The notes: generated from the letters alone by a model not told the origin. DNA of 64,000 nt from Leptobrachium leishanense (GCA_009667805.1 CM019064.1:76072400-76136399), one strand, 5' to 3'; shown: positions 46,772 to 59,707, counted from the stretch's first letter. Numbers and translations: made by a program.

Positions 46772-48667
46772 AATGTTTTTAACATCCAAGACGGTGGTCT
46801 GGGAGGCCCACAAGGCGGTTCTGCGGGGCGTTGTCATCGCTAAGGCCACAGCCCTCAAAAAGTTGCGTCAAGGTAATATCTCAGAATTACTCTCACAGCT
46901 TCGGAACTTAGAACTGGAACACGCTACGACGGCCTCGGCAGACGTATACGATAGGATACTCACTCTACGGCGGGACTTACAAACATCGTTGAATGATGAG
47001 ACCCGGCACATGGCGCTCCAGGCGAAAAGTTTCTTCACCTTGCGGGAAAATAAGCCGGGACGTCTTTTGGCGTGTATACTTAGAAAGCGGAGATCCCTCG
47101 CATACGCACCTCGGGTTACAACATCCCGTAACAGCACGACAGCTCACCCAGCGGAGATCTTGCAGGCCTTTGGAGACTTCTACCAAACGCTATATAGCGT
47201 TCCGGGAGACCGATCCCCTATGATTTTGGAGGGTAGCCTGCGAACACATCTGGCAACTAAGGTAGGCACTCGATTGACAGCGGCTCAGGCAGAGATACTG
47301 GGGTCGCCTATTTCGACCGAGGAACTCAATATGGCCCTTAAAATTTCTAAGAATGGTAAGACGCCGGGACCGGATGGGTTCCCGGTGGAATACTTTAAAA
47401 AATTTGCAGCCGACCTCAACTCGCACCTTTTGGCCACTCTAAATGCGATTAGAGAGGGGGTGGAGCTGCCTGATTCAGCTCTCATGGCACATATCACCAT
47501 CCTTCCCAAACCTGGACGTGACCCTTTGTTATGTGACAGCTACCGCCCTATCTCCTTGATAAACGCAGATGTCAAGCTATTGGCCAAGATACTCACAACT
47601 CGCCTCAAATTGCATCTACCACAACTGGTCGGCTCGGACCAGGTAGGTTTTATCCCTGGCTGGATGGCCAGAGATGCCACCACTAGAGCACTAAATGCTA
47701 TCTGCGTGGCGCGCCGATCCAATACCCCTCTGCTTCTCTTGTCAACAGATGTAGAGAAAGCATTTGACAAGGTGGATTGGCAATACCTGTTCGGGACGCT
47801 GGAGTTAATGGGGGTAGAACGTGGCTTCCTCGCCTGGATCAAAGCTTTATATCGTAACCCGACAGCGCGAATCAGAGTGAACGGGGCACTGTCACAACCA
47901 GTTAACATCAGGAGGGGGACATGGCAGGGATGCCCGCTTTCTCCCCTATTGTTTGCACTATCGCTGGAGCCTCTCTTACAATCCGTCCGTTGTAATCCGA
48001 ATATCACGGGCATTAGGGGTAAGGCGGCGCATAAGGTGGCGGCATATGCCGACGACCATCTCTTTTTTGTGACGGAACCCCAGACGTCCCTCCCCTGATG
48101 TCCCATTCAGCAGGAACTGACAGATTACGGGGCCACGGCTGGGCTGACGATTAATACGCGCAAATCAGAGATGCTTGAGATTTCTGACACCAACACAAGT
48201 GGCTTGGGTGAGACGAACCTGCCAATTCCGCTGGGGTGTAGGACAAATGAAGTAGGGATGAGCTGTTCGGGTTCGGAGTTCGACCCGAACTTTGGCAGTT
48301 CGAAAGTTCGCGAACTTCGAACTTTTTGGGTGTGTTCGGTTCGAGTTCGAAAAAAAAAAGAAATTTTGAAAAAAGTATAGAAAATGCTTAAAAAAATACT
48401 AAAAAATCTAGAAATAAAGAGACTCTTTACTGCAGAATATTATAAGCAACAGTTTATTAGATATTGAATTAAAAACTAATGTGTACGTGGAAAGATTATC
48501 AACTCTAAATGACCTCTGTTCACAAACGGCATAACACCAGGTGTTTTTAGTCTGGTAATCAATTTGATACATTGTACACTATACTGAGGGGGTGGGGTGG
48601 TGTCTGCTTCTGATTGAGATTTGAGAATTAATTTCACTCCTAAAACATCCTAATATGCTGCATTTAA

Positions 48668-49432
48668 CCCTTTCGCTGCTGATGCTTTTCACACCTCTGT
48701 GCTGAGGTCATTTTTACTGCTTTCGCTCATCATGTTTAACCGCATTTTGTAGCCATATTTTGATATATGACCCAGACATATTATATATCGTTCTTTCCGG
48801 CAGACTTGGCAGATTCATAATATGTCATTATTATATGTATACGTTATGTCATGTCTGTATATTATAACAAAAAATGCAATAAAATTTGAATTTTCAATCA
48901 TTTATTATGTGTAAAGTGTTTTTTTTTTCCACATTTTAACATGCGATCGTTTGCGGTTATATTTTGTATGGGGTGCGCTTGTTAAAAAAATTTGAAATGG
49001 GGTCTCGTTACATTTTGTTTTGGGGAAAATTTCGCTTTTTTTAACAAACGCACCGCATACAAAAATCGTTAGTGCAGCATTATTGTTCACATTATAATTG
49101 AAATGGGAACAATATTGCTGCATTAACAAAACAAAAAAAAAACTTTTTATTTTTTTTTTTTAAAAAAAACATTTTTCATGCTCATGTTTGGTATCCTTGG
49201 AAAGGCCATGCTATGGCCGATCCAACGATATCAAACACTAACCCCTAGCTGCCACGGATCGGGAGATAGGGGGTTCATTGCTATGCACGATGACGCCAGT
49301 CCTCAGGGGGCGTTCCTGGAGTTCCAGGGGGAGCTCCAGGAGAGGATCACGATCCGGCGCTTTTCAGCGCCGATTCGTGATCCGGGTCCCCAGGGGTTAA
49401 TCACAGCCACAGTTTGGAAGGGCAGGCTGTGT
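48668..49432. mobile_element. TTAA element, copy D, truncated on the right
   Basis: TTAA at 48664-48667, then CCCTTTCGCTGCTGATGC. The family block CAGACATATTATATATCG is at about 48774. The GC-rich half has GCTGCCACGGATCGGGAGAT and AGCGCCGATTCG words shared with copy B, and is cut off at the Harbinger-like piece. Confidence 0.8.
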
Positions 49433-49832
49433 CGCATTTTTCACAGCGACCGTCAAAAAGTGCGTCCGAACGCATTGCCATATTTTTTCACGGAATGCGC
49501 GAAAACGGTCATACGATGCGCATTTTTTGAGCGTGATTTTTTACGGATCCAAACCAGGAAACTTTGGGTGTCTGGACGTTATGTTGGCCGGACATGAGCA
49601 GGGTCTGACGTCTCCAAATCACGCACACACGCCGCTAGTGGACGCAGCGCACTCTGTACGTCCGTACTAGCGGTTCTGCGTTCTCGAAAAAATGCGTTCA
49701 TTTTCCACTTGCGTTGCGCAGCCGGACTATCGTGCGACCGTACTTCGTATATTGCCCGTCATTTGCTGCTAGTGCGGCCGTGATTAAGTGCGCCTAAACG
49801 CACGTTAAAAATTCGCTAGTCTGACCCTAGCC
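49433..49832. mobile_element. Harbinger-like MITE fragment
   Basis: The right end TCTGACCCTAGCC is followed by TAA. The interior is close to the MITE at 6797-7223 in reverse (AAAACGGTCATACGATGCGC, CGTACTTCGTATATTG). The left terminus is missing at the join with copy D. Confidence 0.75.
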
Positions 49833-49835
49833 TAA

Positions 49836-50020
49836 ATGGGAGAGTTTTTCTGGTTTGCCTATTTTGACCTAGAATTTTCCATTCTCCAGTCATTCTCCTG
49901 CTCTTCACCGCTCTCTGAATAACCCTGACAGGGTTATTCAGAGAAAGGTGAAACTCAGGAGAATAACTGAAGAGAAAATTCTAGGTCAAAATAGCCAAAC
50001 CAGAAAAATTCTCCCATTTT
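49836..50020. repeat. About 92-bp-arm palindrome centred on fused MITE ends
   Basis: Left arm 49836-49927 and right arm 49929-50020 are imperfect reverse complements around one A at 49928. At the centre CTCTGAATAACCCTG-A-CAGGGTTATTCAGAG is perfect for 15 bp on each side. Arm sequence (GGTGAAACTCAGGAGAAT) recurs at 50050-50095, 53620 and 59650. Confidence 0.88.
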
Positions 50021-52764
50021 TCTCACTTTCCAAATAGGCTATTTGGTCTAGAATTTTCCATTCTCCAGTCATTCTCCTGCTTTTCACCGCCAAAAAAATC
50101 TGTAAACTTTTTCTGCGTGTCCGAAAATGTCTCCTCTTTTCATACAGACTGCCACCCCAAGCAGTTGTTTATGGATAGATTAAAGGAAAAGCATTTACCG
50201 TCATTTGAAATGTCATTTTTTGTTTTTTACATATTTCTATACATCCTAGAAATCCACCACTTCACGGGCAGGTTATGGGGGCCTCCTAGGCACGATATTT
50301 GAAAGAATTTTTCGTTTTTATTTTTAACCCTTATTTCATGGAAAACTCACTGTCCCTTTAAAAACTTTTTTTTTTTTACTTTTTGTCCTTGTTTCCTGTC
50401 CCCCAGGGCACTACCCGAACCCCCATACACCTTTTATGGCAAATATCTAGCATATATGCCCTCTTGGAGGGCACTCTAAAAACCGAATTTTCAGCCCCAT
50501 TGACTTTCAGCCCCATTGACCATTGAGTTCGAGTTCGGGTTCGGATCCGAACCGAACTCGGGGAGTGTTCGGCTCATCCCTAGTATGAAGTACTGAGGGA
50601 TATGGCTGGCTGCAGACCCATCTAAGCTCTATGAATACAACTTCTCGGCTCTGCTCGCCGATATCAAGTCCGATCTCTTACTTTGGCAAACTGAGTACAT
50701 TTCGTGGTTGGGCAGAGTGAATGTCCCTAAAATGACAGTTTTGCCACGAATACTATATGCCATGCAGGCTTTACCTATGGCCTTACCGCAAAACATTTTC
50801 ACCATGTTGAGGTCGGTCTTCACAACTTTTGTATGGCCCCGTTCTTGTCCTCGGGTCCGGCTAGATACCTAGATTGACCCTTTGATGGCTAGATTGACCC
50901 TTTCTAAGAACGGAGGCGGTCTGGCCCTTCCGGATATTCGCTCCTATTACAACGCATCGCACCTGACCCGTGTCTTGGACTGGGCGAAACTTACGTTGGA
51001 CCAGAAGTGGCGCGATTTGGAAGAAGTGGGGGCGGGCCTTGGCTCCTTTTAGATATGGGAGATTTGAATCTTGACCATGACTCTCCAGTACAAGCAACGC
51101 TGCGACTCTGGCATCAGATTAGAGTGCGCTTTGCGCTTTCCTCGGCGCCCTCTCCCCTGCTCCCCTTGGATCACAACCCGGATTTCACGCCGGGGGTGAG
51201 GGCGACTCTGCGACAAAGACTGACACAGGGCACCCGAGTAACCGTTCTTTCGATTATCCATGAAGGAGTCTTTCCAGATCTGGCTGACACCCCTAGAGAC
51301 TCACCCCCCGCCCTGTTGGATTATTTCAATTGCCATCAAGTTCAGCACTATTTGTGGCGGGTACCCAGAAATTCGAACCTGACGCGACCTCTCACACATT
51401 TTGAATCTCTCTGCAATAAGGGACAACGGGTGGCACATACCGTCTACACACTCTACGGTCTTATAAGAGATGTCAGCCCAATGATACCTTCATACATGGG
51501 GCGATGGGAGAGGGAGCTAGGGGAGGCGATTACGCAAGCACAGTGGAATAAGATCCTTACTCTGGTCCATTCTGGGTCTCAGGCCATGGCAATCGTAGAC
51601 CTTTAAATCTTGACCTTCTGGTATAGATCTCCGTGCCTTCTCTTCCGGATTGGTGCCCTGGTCTCAGCGACGTGTTGGAGGGAGTGTGCGCAGACTGGCA
51701 CGTACTTGCATGTGTGGTGGTGTTGCCCACATCTGGCGCCTTACTGGAGGATGGTGAGGGACATTATCAAGGACAAGTGCAACTTTGATCTACCATTTAC
51801 ATCACAGACTTTCCTGTTACTGGTCATTGACCTTCCGACTAAGGTCCTGAGGAAGTCTCTATTACTTCGTATCTTGCTATGTGCTCGATTACTAATACCA
51901 GCTCACTGGAGGACGACGGCGATACCCACTCGCGCCGAACTGGTGGCCCGGGTGAATGGACTACGTGCTGCCGATGAAACGATGGTGCTGACTGCGGATG
52001 CTAGGGAACAATTCACGCAGACGTAGTTTTACTGGACGGGCTGAGCGGGTGCAGGACGTGTATTGGCCTTGGCAGTGGCTCCCTCTTCCCTATTTTTACT
52101 TTACTAGATGATATATTTCTCTTTTGGCCTCACCTACTGCATCTCCTGGGGCATGACCCCCCCTGCCTGGGGCGGGTCCCTTAGTCATATCCGTCCCCCT
52201 TTTTTTTCCGCTGATTGACATGCGGTGGATGCTTCGGTGCACCACTGGGTTCTGACTCATATTCACTCCCCACCCCCCCTTTTTTTTTCCCTTATCTCCT
52301 CTTTTTCTCTCTCTCTTCTTTCTTCCCTTTCTATGCTACCCTGTTTCTCTCTCAATCTTATTCCCCTTTTCTATCCTTTCACTTTATTCCCCCTTCTTGC
52401 TATTGTTTTAACTAATTCTCTCACCCTCATCCACCTCCCCTCTCTTTTATCTCTGTTCTGAGGTTATTTCTATTATCTGGTGTAATTATCCTTTCGGCCT
52501 ACATAGGCCATGCACACCTTCAGCCATTCTTGAAGATCTGATCTGAACTGACTGCTATCTGATCTATTCCATGTAATGAAGCGAATGTGTCAGTTCATTA
52601 CCATATCGAGATGTCTTACTATGCCTCTAATAACACTGCCCAGTTGTATGACAACGATCATTTGTGTGTTTGTGGATACTGTAATGCCTAATGTTTACTT
52701 TTATGTATATTTTGATTCTTATTGGAAAATAAAAACTTTAAATAAAAAAAAAATGTTTTTAACA

Positions 52765-53610
52765 CACCCCTGTACTGTTTTCCTATCTTCGTGATGGGAA
52801 TTTTTGTTCTTAGAACTTTTTTCTACATATACAAAATGATGAAATCTTGTGTATTGTTAAATTCATTAGAATATGTGCACATGCATTTTATTAGCAACCA
52901 TTTATTCCTCTTACACATACTTTCTTGTTATGTATATTGTTATTCTTCTGCTATTGGCTTTGAGTTTTTTGGCATATAGGAGTTAATGATCAGCCTAAAG
53001 ACACCTTGCTTACATCTTTACTTGTCTGTGGCTTGTTTTATCTTCTTAGTTCCGAACTGACAAACCTATTAAAGTCTACAAGACTTTTATAAATGGGGAG
53101 CGATCACTAGATGTATGCTCATAGTCGTAGCCTCACAATATTGACCAGGAGGATGATGTATGGTGATTCCATGGAGACAAGAGCGACGCTGTGCAGGTTT
53201 GCTACGCTAGGTCAAACTGAAGTTACGGAAGGACATTAGAAACTATTTGTTCCTTGTGTTCTGCTGCATCACGGCCATAGGAGGAGGTGGATCGTGCCAT
53301 TCTTTGCCCACTGGACCAGTGGTAGTAACGGAATTATTAATATAATTATCGTAAACTGTTGTGAAATGCAAAATCAAAAGGAATATCTTATCCATCGGGA
53401 AACCATTAGAATATACAGCACTGTACATCTGTATCAAATTGCCACAAGAAAAATAAAATAACATTCATTAATGTGGCTCCTAATTGTAGACATGATAAAA
53501 AATTTTAAAATATATTTCTTATAAAGTAAATATTTGACTACTGTTTGTTTGCAAATGCCTTTCTTTTGCCCAGGCGCAGACACAGAGCATACTCTCTCAT
53601 CCTACCATAT
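52765..53610. other. No recognisable gene or repeat
   Basis: AT-rich sequence with short frames only. Nothing is supported. Confidence 0.55.
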
Positions 53611-53615
53611 TCAAA

Positions 53616-53790
53616 GAAAGGTGAAACTCAGGAGAATGACTGGAGAAGTGAAAATTCTAGTTCAAAATAGCCAAATCAGAAAAACTCTCCCATTTATCTC
53701 AATTTCCAAATTGGCTGTTTGGTCTAGATTGTTCACTTCTCCTGCCAATTCTCCTTGTTTTTGACCTTTCCTTGAATAGACCCAGTCCTA
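53616..53790. repeat. Fragment of the GGTGAAACTCAGGAGAAT repeat family
   Basis: Reads AAGGTGAAACTCAGGAGAAT, then AAAATTCTAG and CAAAATAGCCAAATCAG, as in the arms of the palindrome at 49836-50020. It ends near TTGAATAGACCC. Confidence 0.6.
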
Positions 53791-53879
53791 AAATATCATG
53801 GAATGAATACATCAGACACATTTTTAAATATATAGAACGCATATAACAACACTTTCGCCCTCCGTTTTGTTTTTTCCTA

Positions 53880-54475
53880 TTTTATGTCTGGATGACCCTC
53901 CCCCATTTATAATTTTCTGCCCCTCCCCCATTTTTGAAGAGTGTAACTTATATTACTGCTGACTTTTTGTTTTTGGGACTCTCCGTGATTTTCACTTTGC
54001 TTCTGACCTTTTCCTTCATTGCGGACTCGCTGTTGGCCCCTGCCATTTGTTTTCATATGGACAATGGGATATCAAGGTTTGTGTCTTTTTTTTTTTGTTG
54101 TGTGTGGGACACTGGGCAGTCTGGGGCGAGCCACCTGGACAACCCCCATGGCTCTAGCTGTCCTCTTGGCCTCAGGTCCTCAGGACCTTTGACCTCTTCC
54201 ATGACTCCTGGTTTTCCCTTGGATTGCAGGGGTGAGCCAGGAATGTCACCTATCCTGGGCAGTCCCCCACCCCTCTTTTTTTCCCACCCTGTCCCTCCTG
54301 ATGCCCCCCTGAATGCCCAGCCAACTTCTGTGCCTTTTTCCTTCTTTTTTTTTCTTTTCCCCATATATGTCTCCGTAGAGGACTTCCCATGGCCCTGCGT
54401 GGCCAGTATCTGCCATTTGCTTTCTTTGCTTGTCTATGCAAAATTCAAAATAAAGAATTTTTAAAAAAATAATAA
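53880..54475 (+). mobile_element. Probable LINE 3' tail
   Basis: Pyrimidine-rich sequence ends in CAAAATAAAGAATTTTTAAA, a polyadenylation signal and A-run. It shares TGGCCCTGCGTGGC with the tail of the insert at 42872-44319. The frame 53934-54464 is GC/CT-rich by composition and has no domain. The 5' limit and target duplication are unclear. Confidence 0.5.
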
Positions 54476-54542
54476 TGGGTGTTGTTTTTGTGTACCAGCT
54501 GAAAATGTCCCTTTTTGTAGCAGAATGTTTCAGCCAGTCATA

Positions 54543-55444
54543 CAGGGTTATCCAAAGAGATCCGAATTGCTGGAGAAAGGTAACCGAATGCTGAAAATCA
54601 GTGTTCGGTTACCTTTCCTGGCCATTCGGCTATCCAGAGAGCAGGCAATTCACCAAATCCTAGCGAATTGCCTGAACATACGGTGCCTGTTCGGTGCCTG
54701 TTCGAGGGCAGTGAAATCCCCATAGAGAAGCACTGCTTCGGCTATTCAGAGAACACAAACCAGCAGTGAAAGGTTCCCCTAATGCCCTGCCATTCGGTGG
54801 TTTAATTCGGCAAGTTAATTCAGGAGAATCCCATAGACTTCAATGTTAAAAATATTCCCGTTTTAATTCAATATCTAATAAACCTTTCATTATAAAATTC
54901 TGCAGCAAAAAGTCTCTTTATTTATAGATTTTTTAGGATACTTTAAGCATTTTTCTGATATTTTTTTTTTTTTTTAAAAAGTCCGATTTTTTTTTTGATT
55001 TTTTTTTCAGTTTACTTATTTTTTTTGTAACAGCCCTCTTTATTATCATTCCCTGGACCTCCTGTGAAAATTTCAGACATTTTCGCTCAGTAGTTTCTTT
55101 GCAAACAGCGTTTCTTTTTCCCAGATTCATACAAATGGTTTTTCTAATTTATTCACTGCCTCCTCTACGTCACAGCTGCTTCGGCTCTGTGTGATTCGGC
55201 TCCTGTTCGGCTCCTGTTCGGCTTCTTCAAAGGTTAATCCAGATGTTTTTGCTTGTTTTCAGCGTGCATTCGGTTAGTGTTCCTCAGGTTTTCGGCAGCT
55301 TTTCCCTGCAATTCGGGGACCCTGTGCTGTTTGCTGAATACACCGCAGGGTCACCGAAATGGGATCGGCAAAAGGAACCGAATTGAAGAGAACGAAAAGT
55401 CACCGAACGTGCGGTGACTTTTCGAATCTCTTTGGATAACCCTG
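54543..55444. mobile_element. Complete MITE, CAGGGTTATCC family, first of a pair
   Basis: 902 bp with ends CAGGGTTATCCAAAGAGATC and (reversed) CAGGGTTATCCAAAGAGATT, flanked by ATA on each side. No coding region. Repeated TTCGG words and inverted blocks (AAGTCACCGAACGTGCGGTG near the right end) suggest foldback structure. The superfamily is unknown; the 3-bp duplication resembles Harbinger. Confidence 0.85.
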
Positions 55445-55455
55445 ATAGTTACTGT

Positions 55456-56364
55456 CAGGGTTATCCAAAGAGATCCGAATTGCTTGAGAAAGGTAACCGA
55501 ATGCTGAAAATCAGCGTTCGGTTACCTTTCCTGGCCATTCGGCTATCCAGAGAGCAGGCAATTCGCCAAATCCTGGCGAATTGCCTGAACATACGGTGCC
55601 TGTTCGGTTCCTGTTCGAGGGCAGTGAAATCCCCATGAAAATGCACTGCTTCGGCTATTCAGAGAACACAAACCAGCAGTGAAAGGTTCCCCTAATGCCC
55701 TGCCATTCGGTGGTTTAATTCGGCAAATTTATTCAGGAGAATCCCATAGGCTTCAATGTTAAAAATATTCCCGTTTTAATTCAATATCTAATAAACCGTT
55801 CATTATAAAATTCTGCAGCAAAAAGTCTCTTTATTTATAGATTTTTTAGGATACTTTAAGCATTTTTCAGATTTTTTTTATTTTTTTTAAAAAGTCCGAT
55901 TTTTTTTTTTTTTTTTCCAATTTACTTATTTTTTTTGTAACAGCCCTCTTTATTATCATTCCCTGGACCTCCTGTGAAAATTCAGACATTTTCGCTCAGT
56001 AGTTTCTTTGCAAACAGCGTTTCATTTTCCCAGATTCATACAAATGGTTTTTCTAATTTATTCACTGCCTCCTCTACGTCACAGCTGCTTCGGCTCTGTG
56101 TGATTCGGCTCCTTTTCGGCTCCTGTTCGGCTCATGTTCGGTTTTTTCGAAGGTTAATCCAGATGTTTTTGCTTGTTTTCAGCGTGCATTCAGTTAGTTT
56201 TCGTCAGGTTTTCGGCAGCTTTTCCCTGCAATTCGGGGACCCTGTGCTCTTTGCTGAATACACCGCAGGGTCACCGAAATGCAATCGGCAAAAGGAACCG
56301 AATTGAAGAGAACGAAAAGTCACCGAACGTGCGGTGACTTTTCGAATCTCTTTGGATAACCCTG
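55456..56364. mobile_element. Complete MITE, CAGGGTTATCC family, second of a pair
   Basis: 909 bp, same orientation and almost the same sequence as the copy at 54543-55444, 11 bp away, flanked by TGT on each side. Small differences lie mostly in the T-runs at about 55870-55920. Confidence 0.87.
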
Positions 56365-59300
56365 TGTGTTTCACAATAGATTCCTCTCTACCAGGGGACA
56401 GCAACTTTAAAAAACATCTGGGGGGCCGAGGTTGCGGACCCCTGCTCTACACGTTGGTCATTTTTTATTATTATATGAGCTTGTGCTGACTCCATGAGTA
56501 GCGTGCAGCTGTGAATACATACACAGACATAATAAGCAGGAGAGACAGCTCTCGGGCTTTTTAATAAACGCAGACAAAAAAGATTTTGATCTGTCAAACC
56601 TGTAAGCAGATCTTAATCCCCAGTGTGTATGGTACTTAGCATAATATGTTCTTTTCCTTACACATTTCCAGTCCATTCTGATCTAGGATGGGTAAAATTA
56701 ACCCCTTGTACGACATATTACACTAATCGTAACTTACACAACGGATAGCCATGGACCTTACTTGAAAATGATGCATCATAGAATATAAGTGGGTTTTTCC
56801 GGATGCCTCACCAAAGTACAGAGCACAGAATAGATTTGACAGGACACTCTATATACCCTGACCACTTCAGCTTCTTAAAGTGGTCAGGCTGCGTGGACTA
56901 CCACCCTCCTGCTTCGTTTGTCAGAAAACAGGGTGTGGTCTCCTCAGTTTCCTCCACTCACACATTTGTCACCAGGCAACTGGGACTTTGAATTTCCCAG
57001 CTGCTGGTCACCAATGATGTCAGCAAGGAACAAAAGGTGAGTATTTCCACGGTCCTAAACTGACCTTTGCTGAAAAAAAGCCATCTAGTAGGGCATTGCA
57101 CTGGCGACGAGGATTATGTGTTAAAACAGACCCAGGATGCAGAAACAGTGAGAGATTGGAGACTTAATTTGCATGTCCTACCCAGAGTTCCATGCTGCAT
57201 ATGGGGAATGTAGCACATGAGTTCTGTGAAGCAGTTCTCTGAATTACTGGAATGTGTAAATGTCTTCTACAATTATAAAACTCACCTAAACTAAAAAATA
57301 TATTAAAAAAATAATTAGGCAGATGCTTTCAGCTCCACCTGCCAAATGATTTAAGGGGATAAAAAGAGTGCGGGTGAAAAGTCAATAGAGTGAACCTTTA
57401 ACAGGTTATTTTATATAGTTTCTATTCACTAGAATAAAGTAAACACTTCCTTAAATCATGCAGTGTTTAGATGTTGTTATTCTTAACAGCGGATCGTGTA
57501 TTTATGCCAGTGTCAGCCTTCATAACCATTCTGTGTTCATGATGTGTGTGACATAATATGTATCATGTTTACAATTCTCATTTTCCCAGTGTTCTTCAAT
57601 TCAGAGCTCACTAATCATAATGTATTTATCACTCTAATTGGTTGTCAAAAAGAAACTAGAAATAATTGTTCTTGGTAGGAAAATCATATGATGGGTATCG
57701 GACAGAGTACTTTAGTGAAATTGTCCCATAGAGCAGTAATAGCTCGTCTATTCAGAGAACGGAGAACTGCACCGAACGGTCAGCGAAATTGCCTGATTAT
57801 CGGTGTTTCAGTTCATCAGGTTTTAACAGACAAATTCTGTACGTTATTCATACAAAGCAAAGATAACGTACCAGGATGGTACTGTCACCTACAGAGGGAG
57901 TAGTGGTTCCCAAAGTGGGATTAAACCCTCATTGAAAATAACCACAAAAAAAGGGAGTGCCAGGGGGAAAGAGGCTAGATATGGAGCCTCCACACTCGCC
58001 CTCCTACTGGCGGGTACACACATGAATTACAAATGAAGTATATACATATATATCACAGTTTTATTAGAAAAATGCACAGATGGTAATAAAATCTCACATA
58101 TATAGATAAGATCTGGAAAGAATAAGGAGAAAGGGAAAAGAAAATTCACCCTCATCTTACTGTAAACAAGCTGCAAGGAGCAGCCCACACCCTCACTATA
58201 GCAAAAAAAAGCTCAACAAACATTACTGCTGCATTACAAGAACCAGATAGTGCAGAATACAAGGAGAGCTCTGGGGTCACTCACTGCTGTTCAGAGAGAA
58301 GATTCGGGTGTTAGAATGACAGAAAATCCCTGTACAGTACAGATATAAAGTGTTACTATAATTTCCATATACAGGCATTATGTCACATTCCGATATTATG
58401 TTCACATTCTGTTGGTTTTCTTTGGAAGCTGCATTGCTAATTATCTCATTACGGTCACTACAAATCCCCAGAAACAGGAAATCTCACCATTTGATTATAT
58501 ATCTTAATCTCATTTAGTGGGTCTGGCACAAAGGTCATTTATGTATGTATGCGGATAATGTAGACCCCATGTGACATTGTGAGAGATAAAGGACTCCATC
58601 TAGAGTTTAGAACCTTTCTTCCCAGCAGTGTTTCTGTAAAGGATAAAATGAATACATGAAAAATTTCAAATGAGCAAATTTACAATATTTAAATTTTTAC
58701 CCTCACCTTGAATATGTGAGGGAACCCTTAGATATAGAGGTATTAAAAGAGAGAAAAGGGACAGAAGAATTTGGGCCTAACATAGAGAAGGTCCCTACTA
58801 AATAGGGACATTTGGGTGATATTTGTGTGGGATAATGTTTGAGTGCCTGAAAAGCAGGAAGAAGGAAGAGTGAAATATTCATAGCCTATATTTTTCTTAT
58901 TTTAACTACACAATTTTGTATATTTTTAGTACTTTATCTACTTAACGCATTACAGGTGGTGTAGACCTGCCGGGGTATTCCTTTAAATAGCATTTAGGAC
59001 TGTCTGAGTGCAGGGAAGGTAACTGTTCCCTGCAGCAAATAGCAAGAACCAACACAATCTGGGTAATGATTACTGAAAAAACAAACAGCTCGTTGTCTGC
59101 ATCGATGCTTCAATTTTGTGTTTCTATTTATAAATATATGTTTAAATGATGAAAACATTACATCAATATACCTATATTTACAATTTTACATTATTGTGCT
59201 ATCATAATGCACACAGTGAATTAACAATAATTCAGTCACAGACTTAAAGAGCACATTAGGATTAGAAAATGTGACATAAAGGACCTTTCCTTTAATAGCG

Positions 59301-59640
59301 AACAGCAAACAGTGTAACCATAACTACATAGCCTTGTTTACATAGAAGGTCATCAGGATAACCGGCACAGGCTGCTTACCCATACAAATTGAGCCCACAT
59401 TTTGTACGAAAATGAATTTCATTTTGGGAAAAAACTGCAAATAAACTTTATAAAGGTTTATGATCATTAAATAGAAAAATATGATGTGTACTATGTCAGA
59501 TACTTTGATTTCAATGGAGGCTGAGGAATAGGAGCCTGATATTTTCCCCAAGGGTTTACAAAGCACTCAGCGCAGGCCTTCAAGACTGAAAAGTACACAT
59601 ATACTAGATTTTATGTAGTAGCAAACCCTCTACATAAAAC
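56365..59640. other. Mostly unrecognised; one MITE fragment
   Basis: About 57715-57845 (TCTATTCAGAGAACGGAGAA, ATTGCCTGATTATCGGTGTTTCA) is a decayed piece of the CAGGGTTATTC family. At 56857-56888 CCTGACCACTTCAGC and AAAGTGGTCAGG form a short hairpin. The rest has no gene or repeat signal I can support. Confidence 0.45.
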
Positions 59641-59707
59641 ACACAGGTCTTATTCACTAAAGGTGAAACTCAGGGGAATTGGCAGGAGAAGAGAACATTC
59701 TAGACCA

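Larger units (their letters stand above)
48253..50582. mobile_element. Non-autonomous hAT derivative, composite
   Basis: Ends TAGGGATGAGCTGTTCGGGT and (reversed) TAGGGATGAGCCGAACACTC, flanked by AAATGAAG and GTATGAAG (six of eight matching), within LINE ORF2. Only the hAT ends are kept: 48253-48350 at the left and 50096-50582 at the right, the latter colinear with the autonomous copy's 3' region. Between them lie a CAGGGTTATYC-MITE-like piece (about 48360-48480), a TTAA-element part (48668-49432), a Harbinger-like MITE part (49433-49832) and a large palindrome (49836-50020). No transposase is present. Confidence 0.92.
46785..52026 (+). pseudogene. LINE ORF2 (reverse transcriptase), truncated and split
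   Basis: The ATG at 46773 lies in the target duplication and is not the native start; the endonuclease is missing. The RT runs to 48098 with PGPDGFPVEYF (about 47367), ITILPKPGRDP, SYRPISLINAD, TDVEKAFDKVDW, GTWQGCPLSPLLF and the active-site box YADD at 48045-48056. A stop at 48096-48098 comes just after. Text continues in another frame to 48250. It resumes past the hAT insert at 50585 with the connection region (stop near 50870), then 51007-51606 and 51610-52026. The last part carries the C-terminal cysteine-histidine cluster CWRECAQTGTYLHVWWCCP. Several stops show it is dead. Confidence 0.92.
46785..52751 (+). mobile_element. 5'-truncated L1/Tx1-type LINE, interrupted by a hAT derivative
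   Basis: The 13-bp repeat AATGTTTTTAACA at 46772-46784 and 52752-52764 flanks the element, which ends in AATAAAAACTTTAAATAAAAA and an A-run. It starts in mid-ORF2, so the 5' end was lost at insertion. The hAT derivative (48253-50582) splits it. Without that it is about 3.6 kb. A pyrimidine-rich 3' UTR runs from about 52030 to 52700. Confidence 0.95.

Noticed and set aside
53934..54464. 176-codon frame with signal-peptide-like start
   Set aside because: The hydrophobic text comes from T/C-rich LINE 3' UTR sequence, and it ends in the A-tail region.
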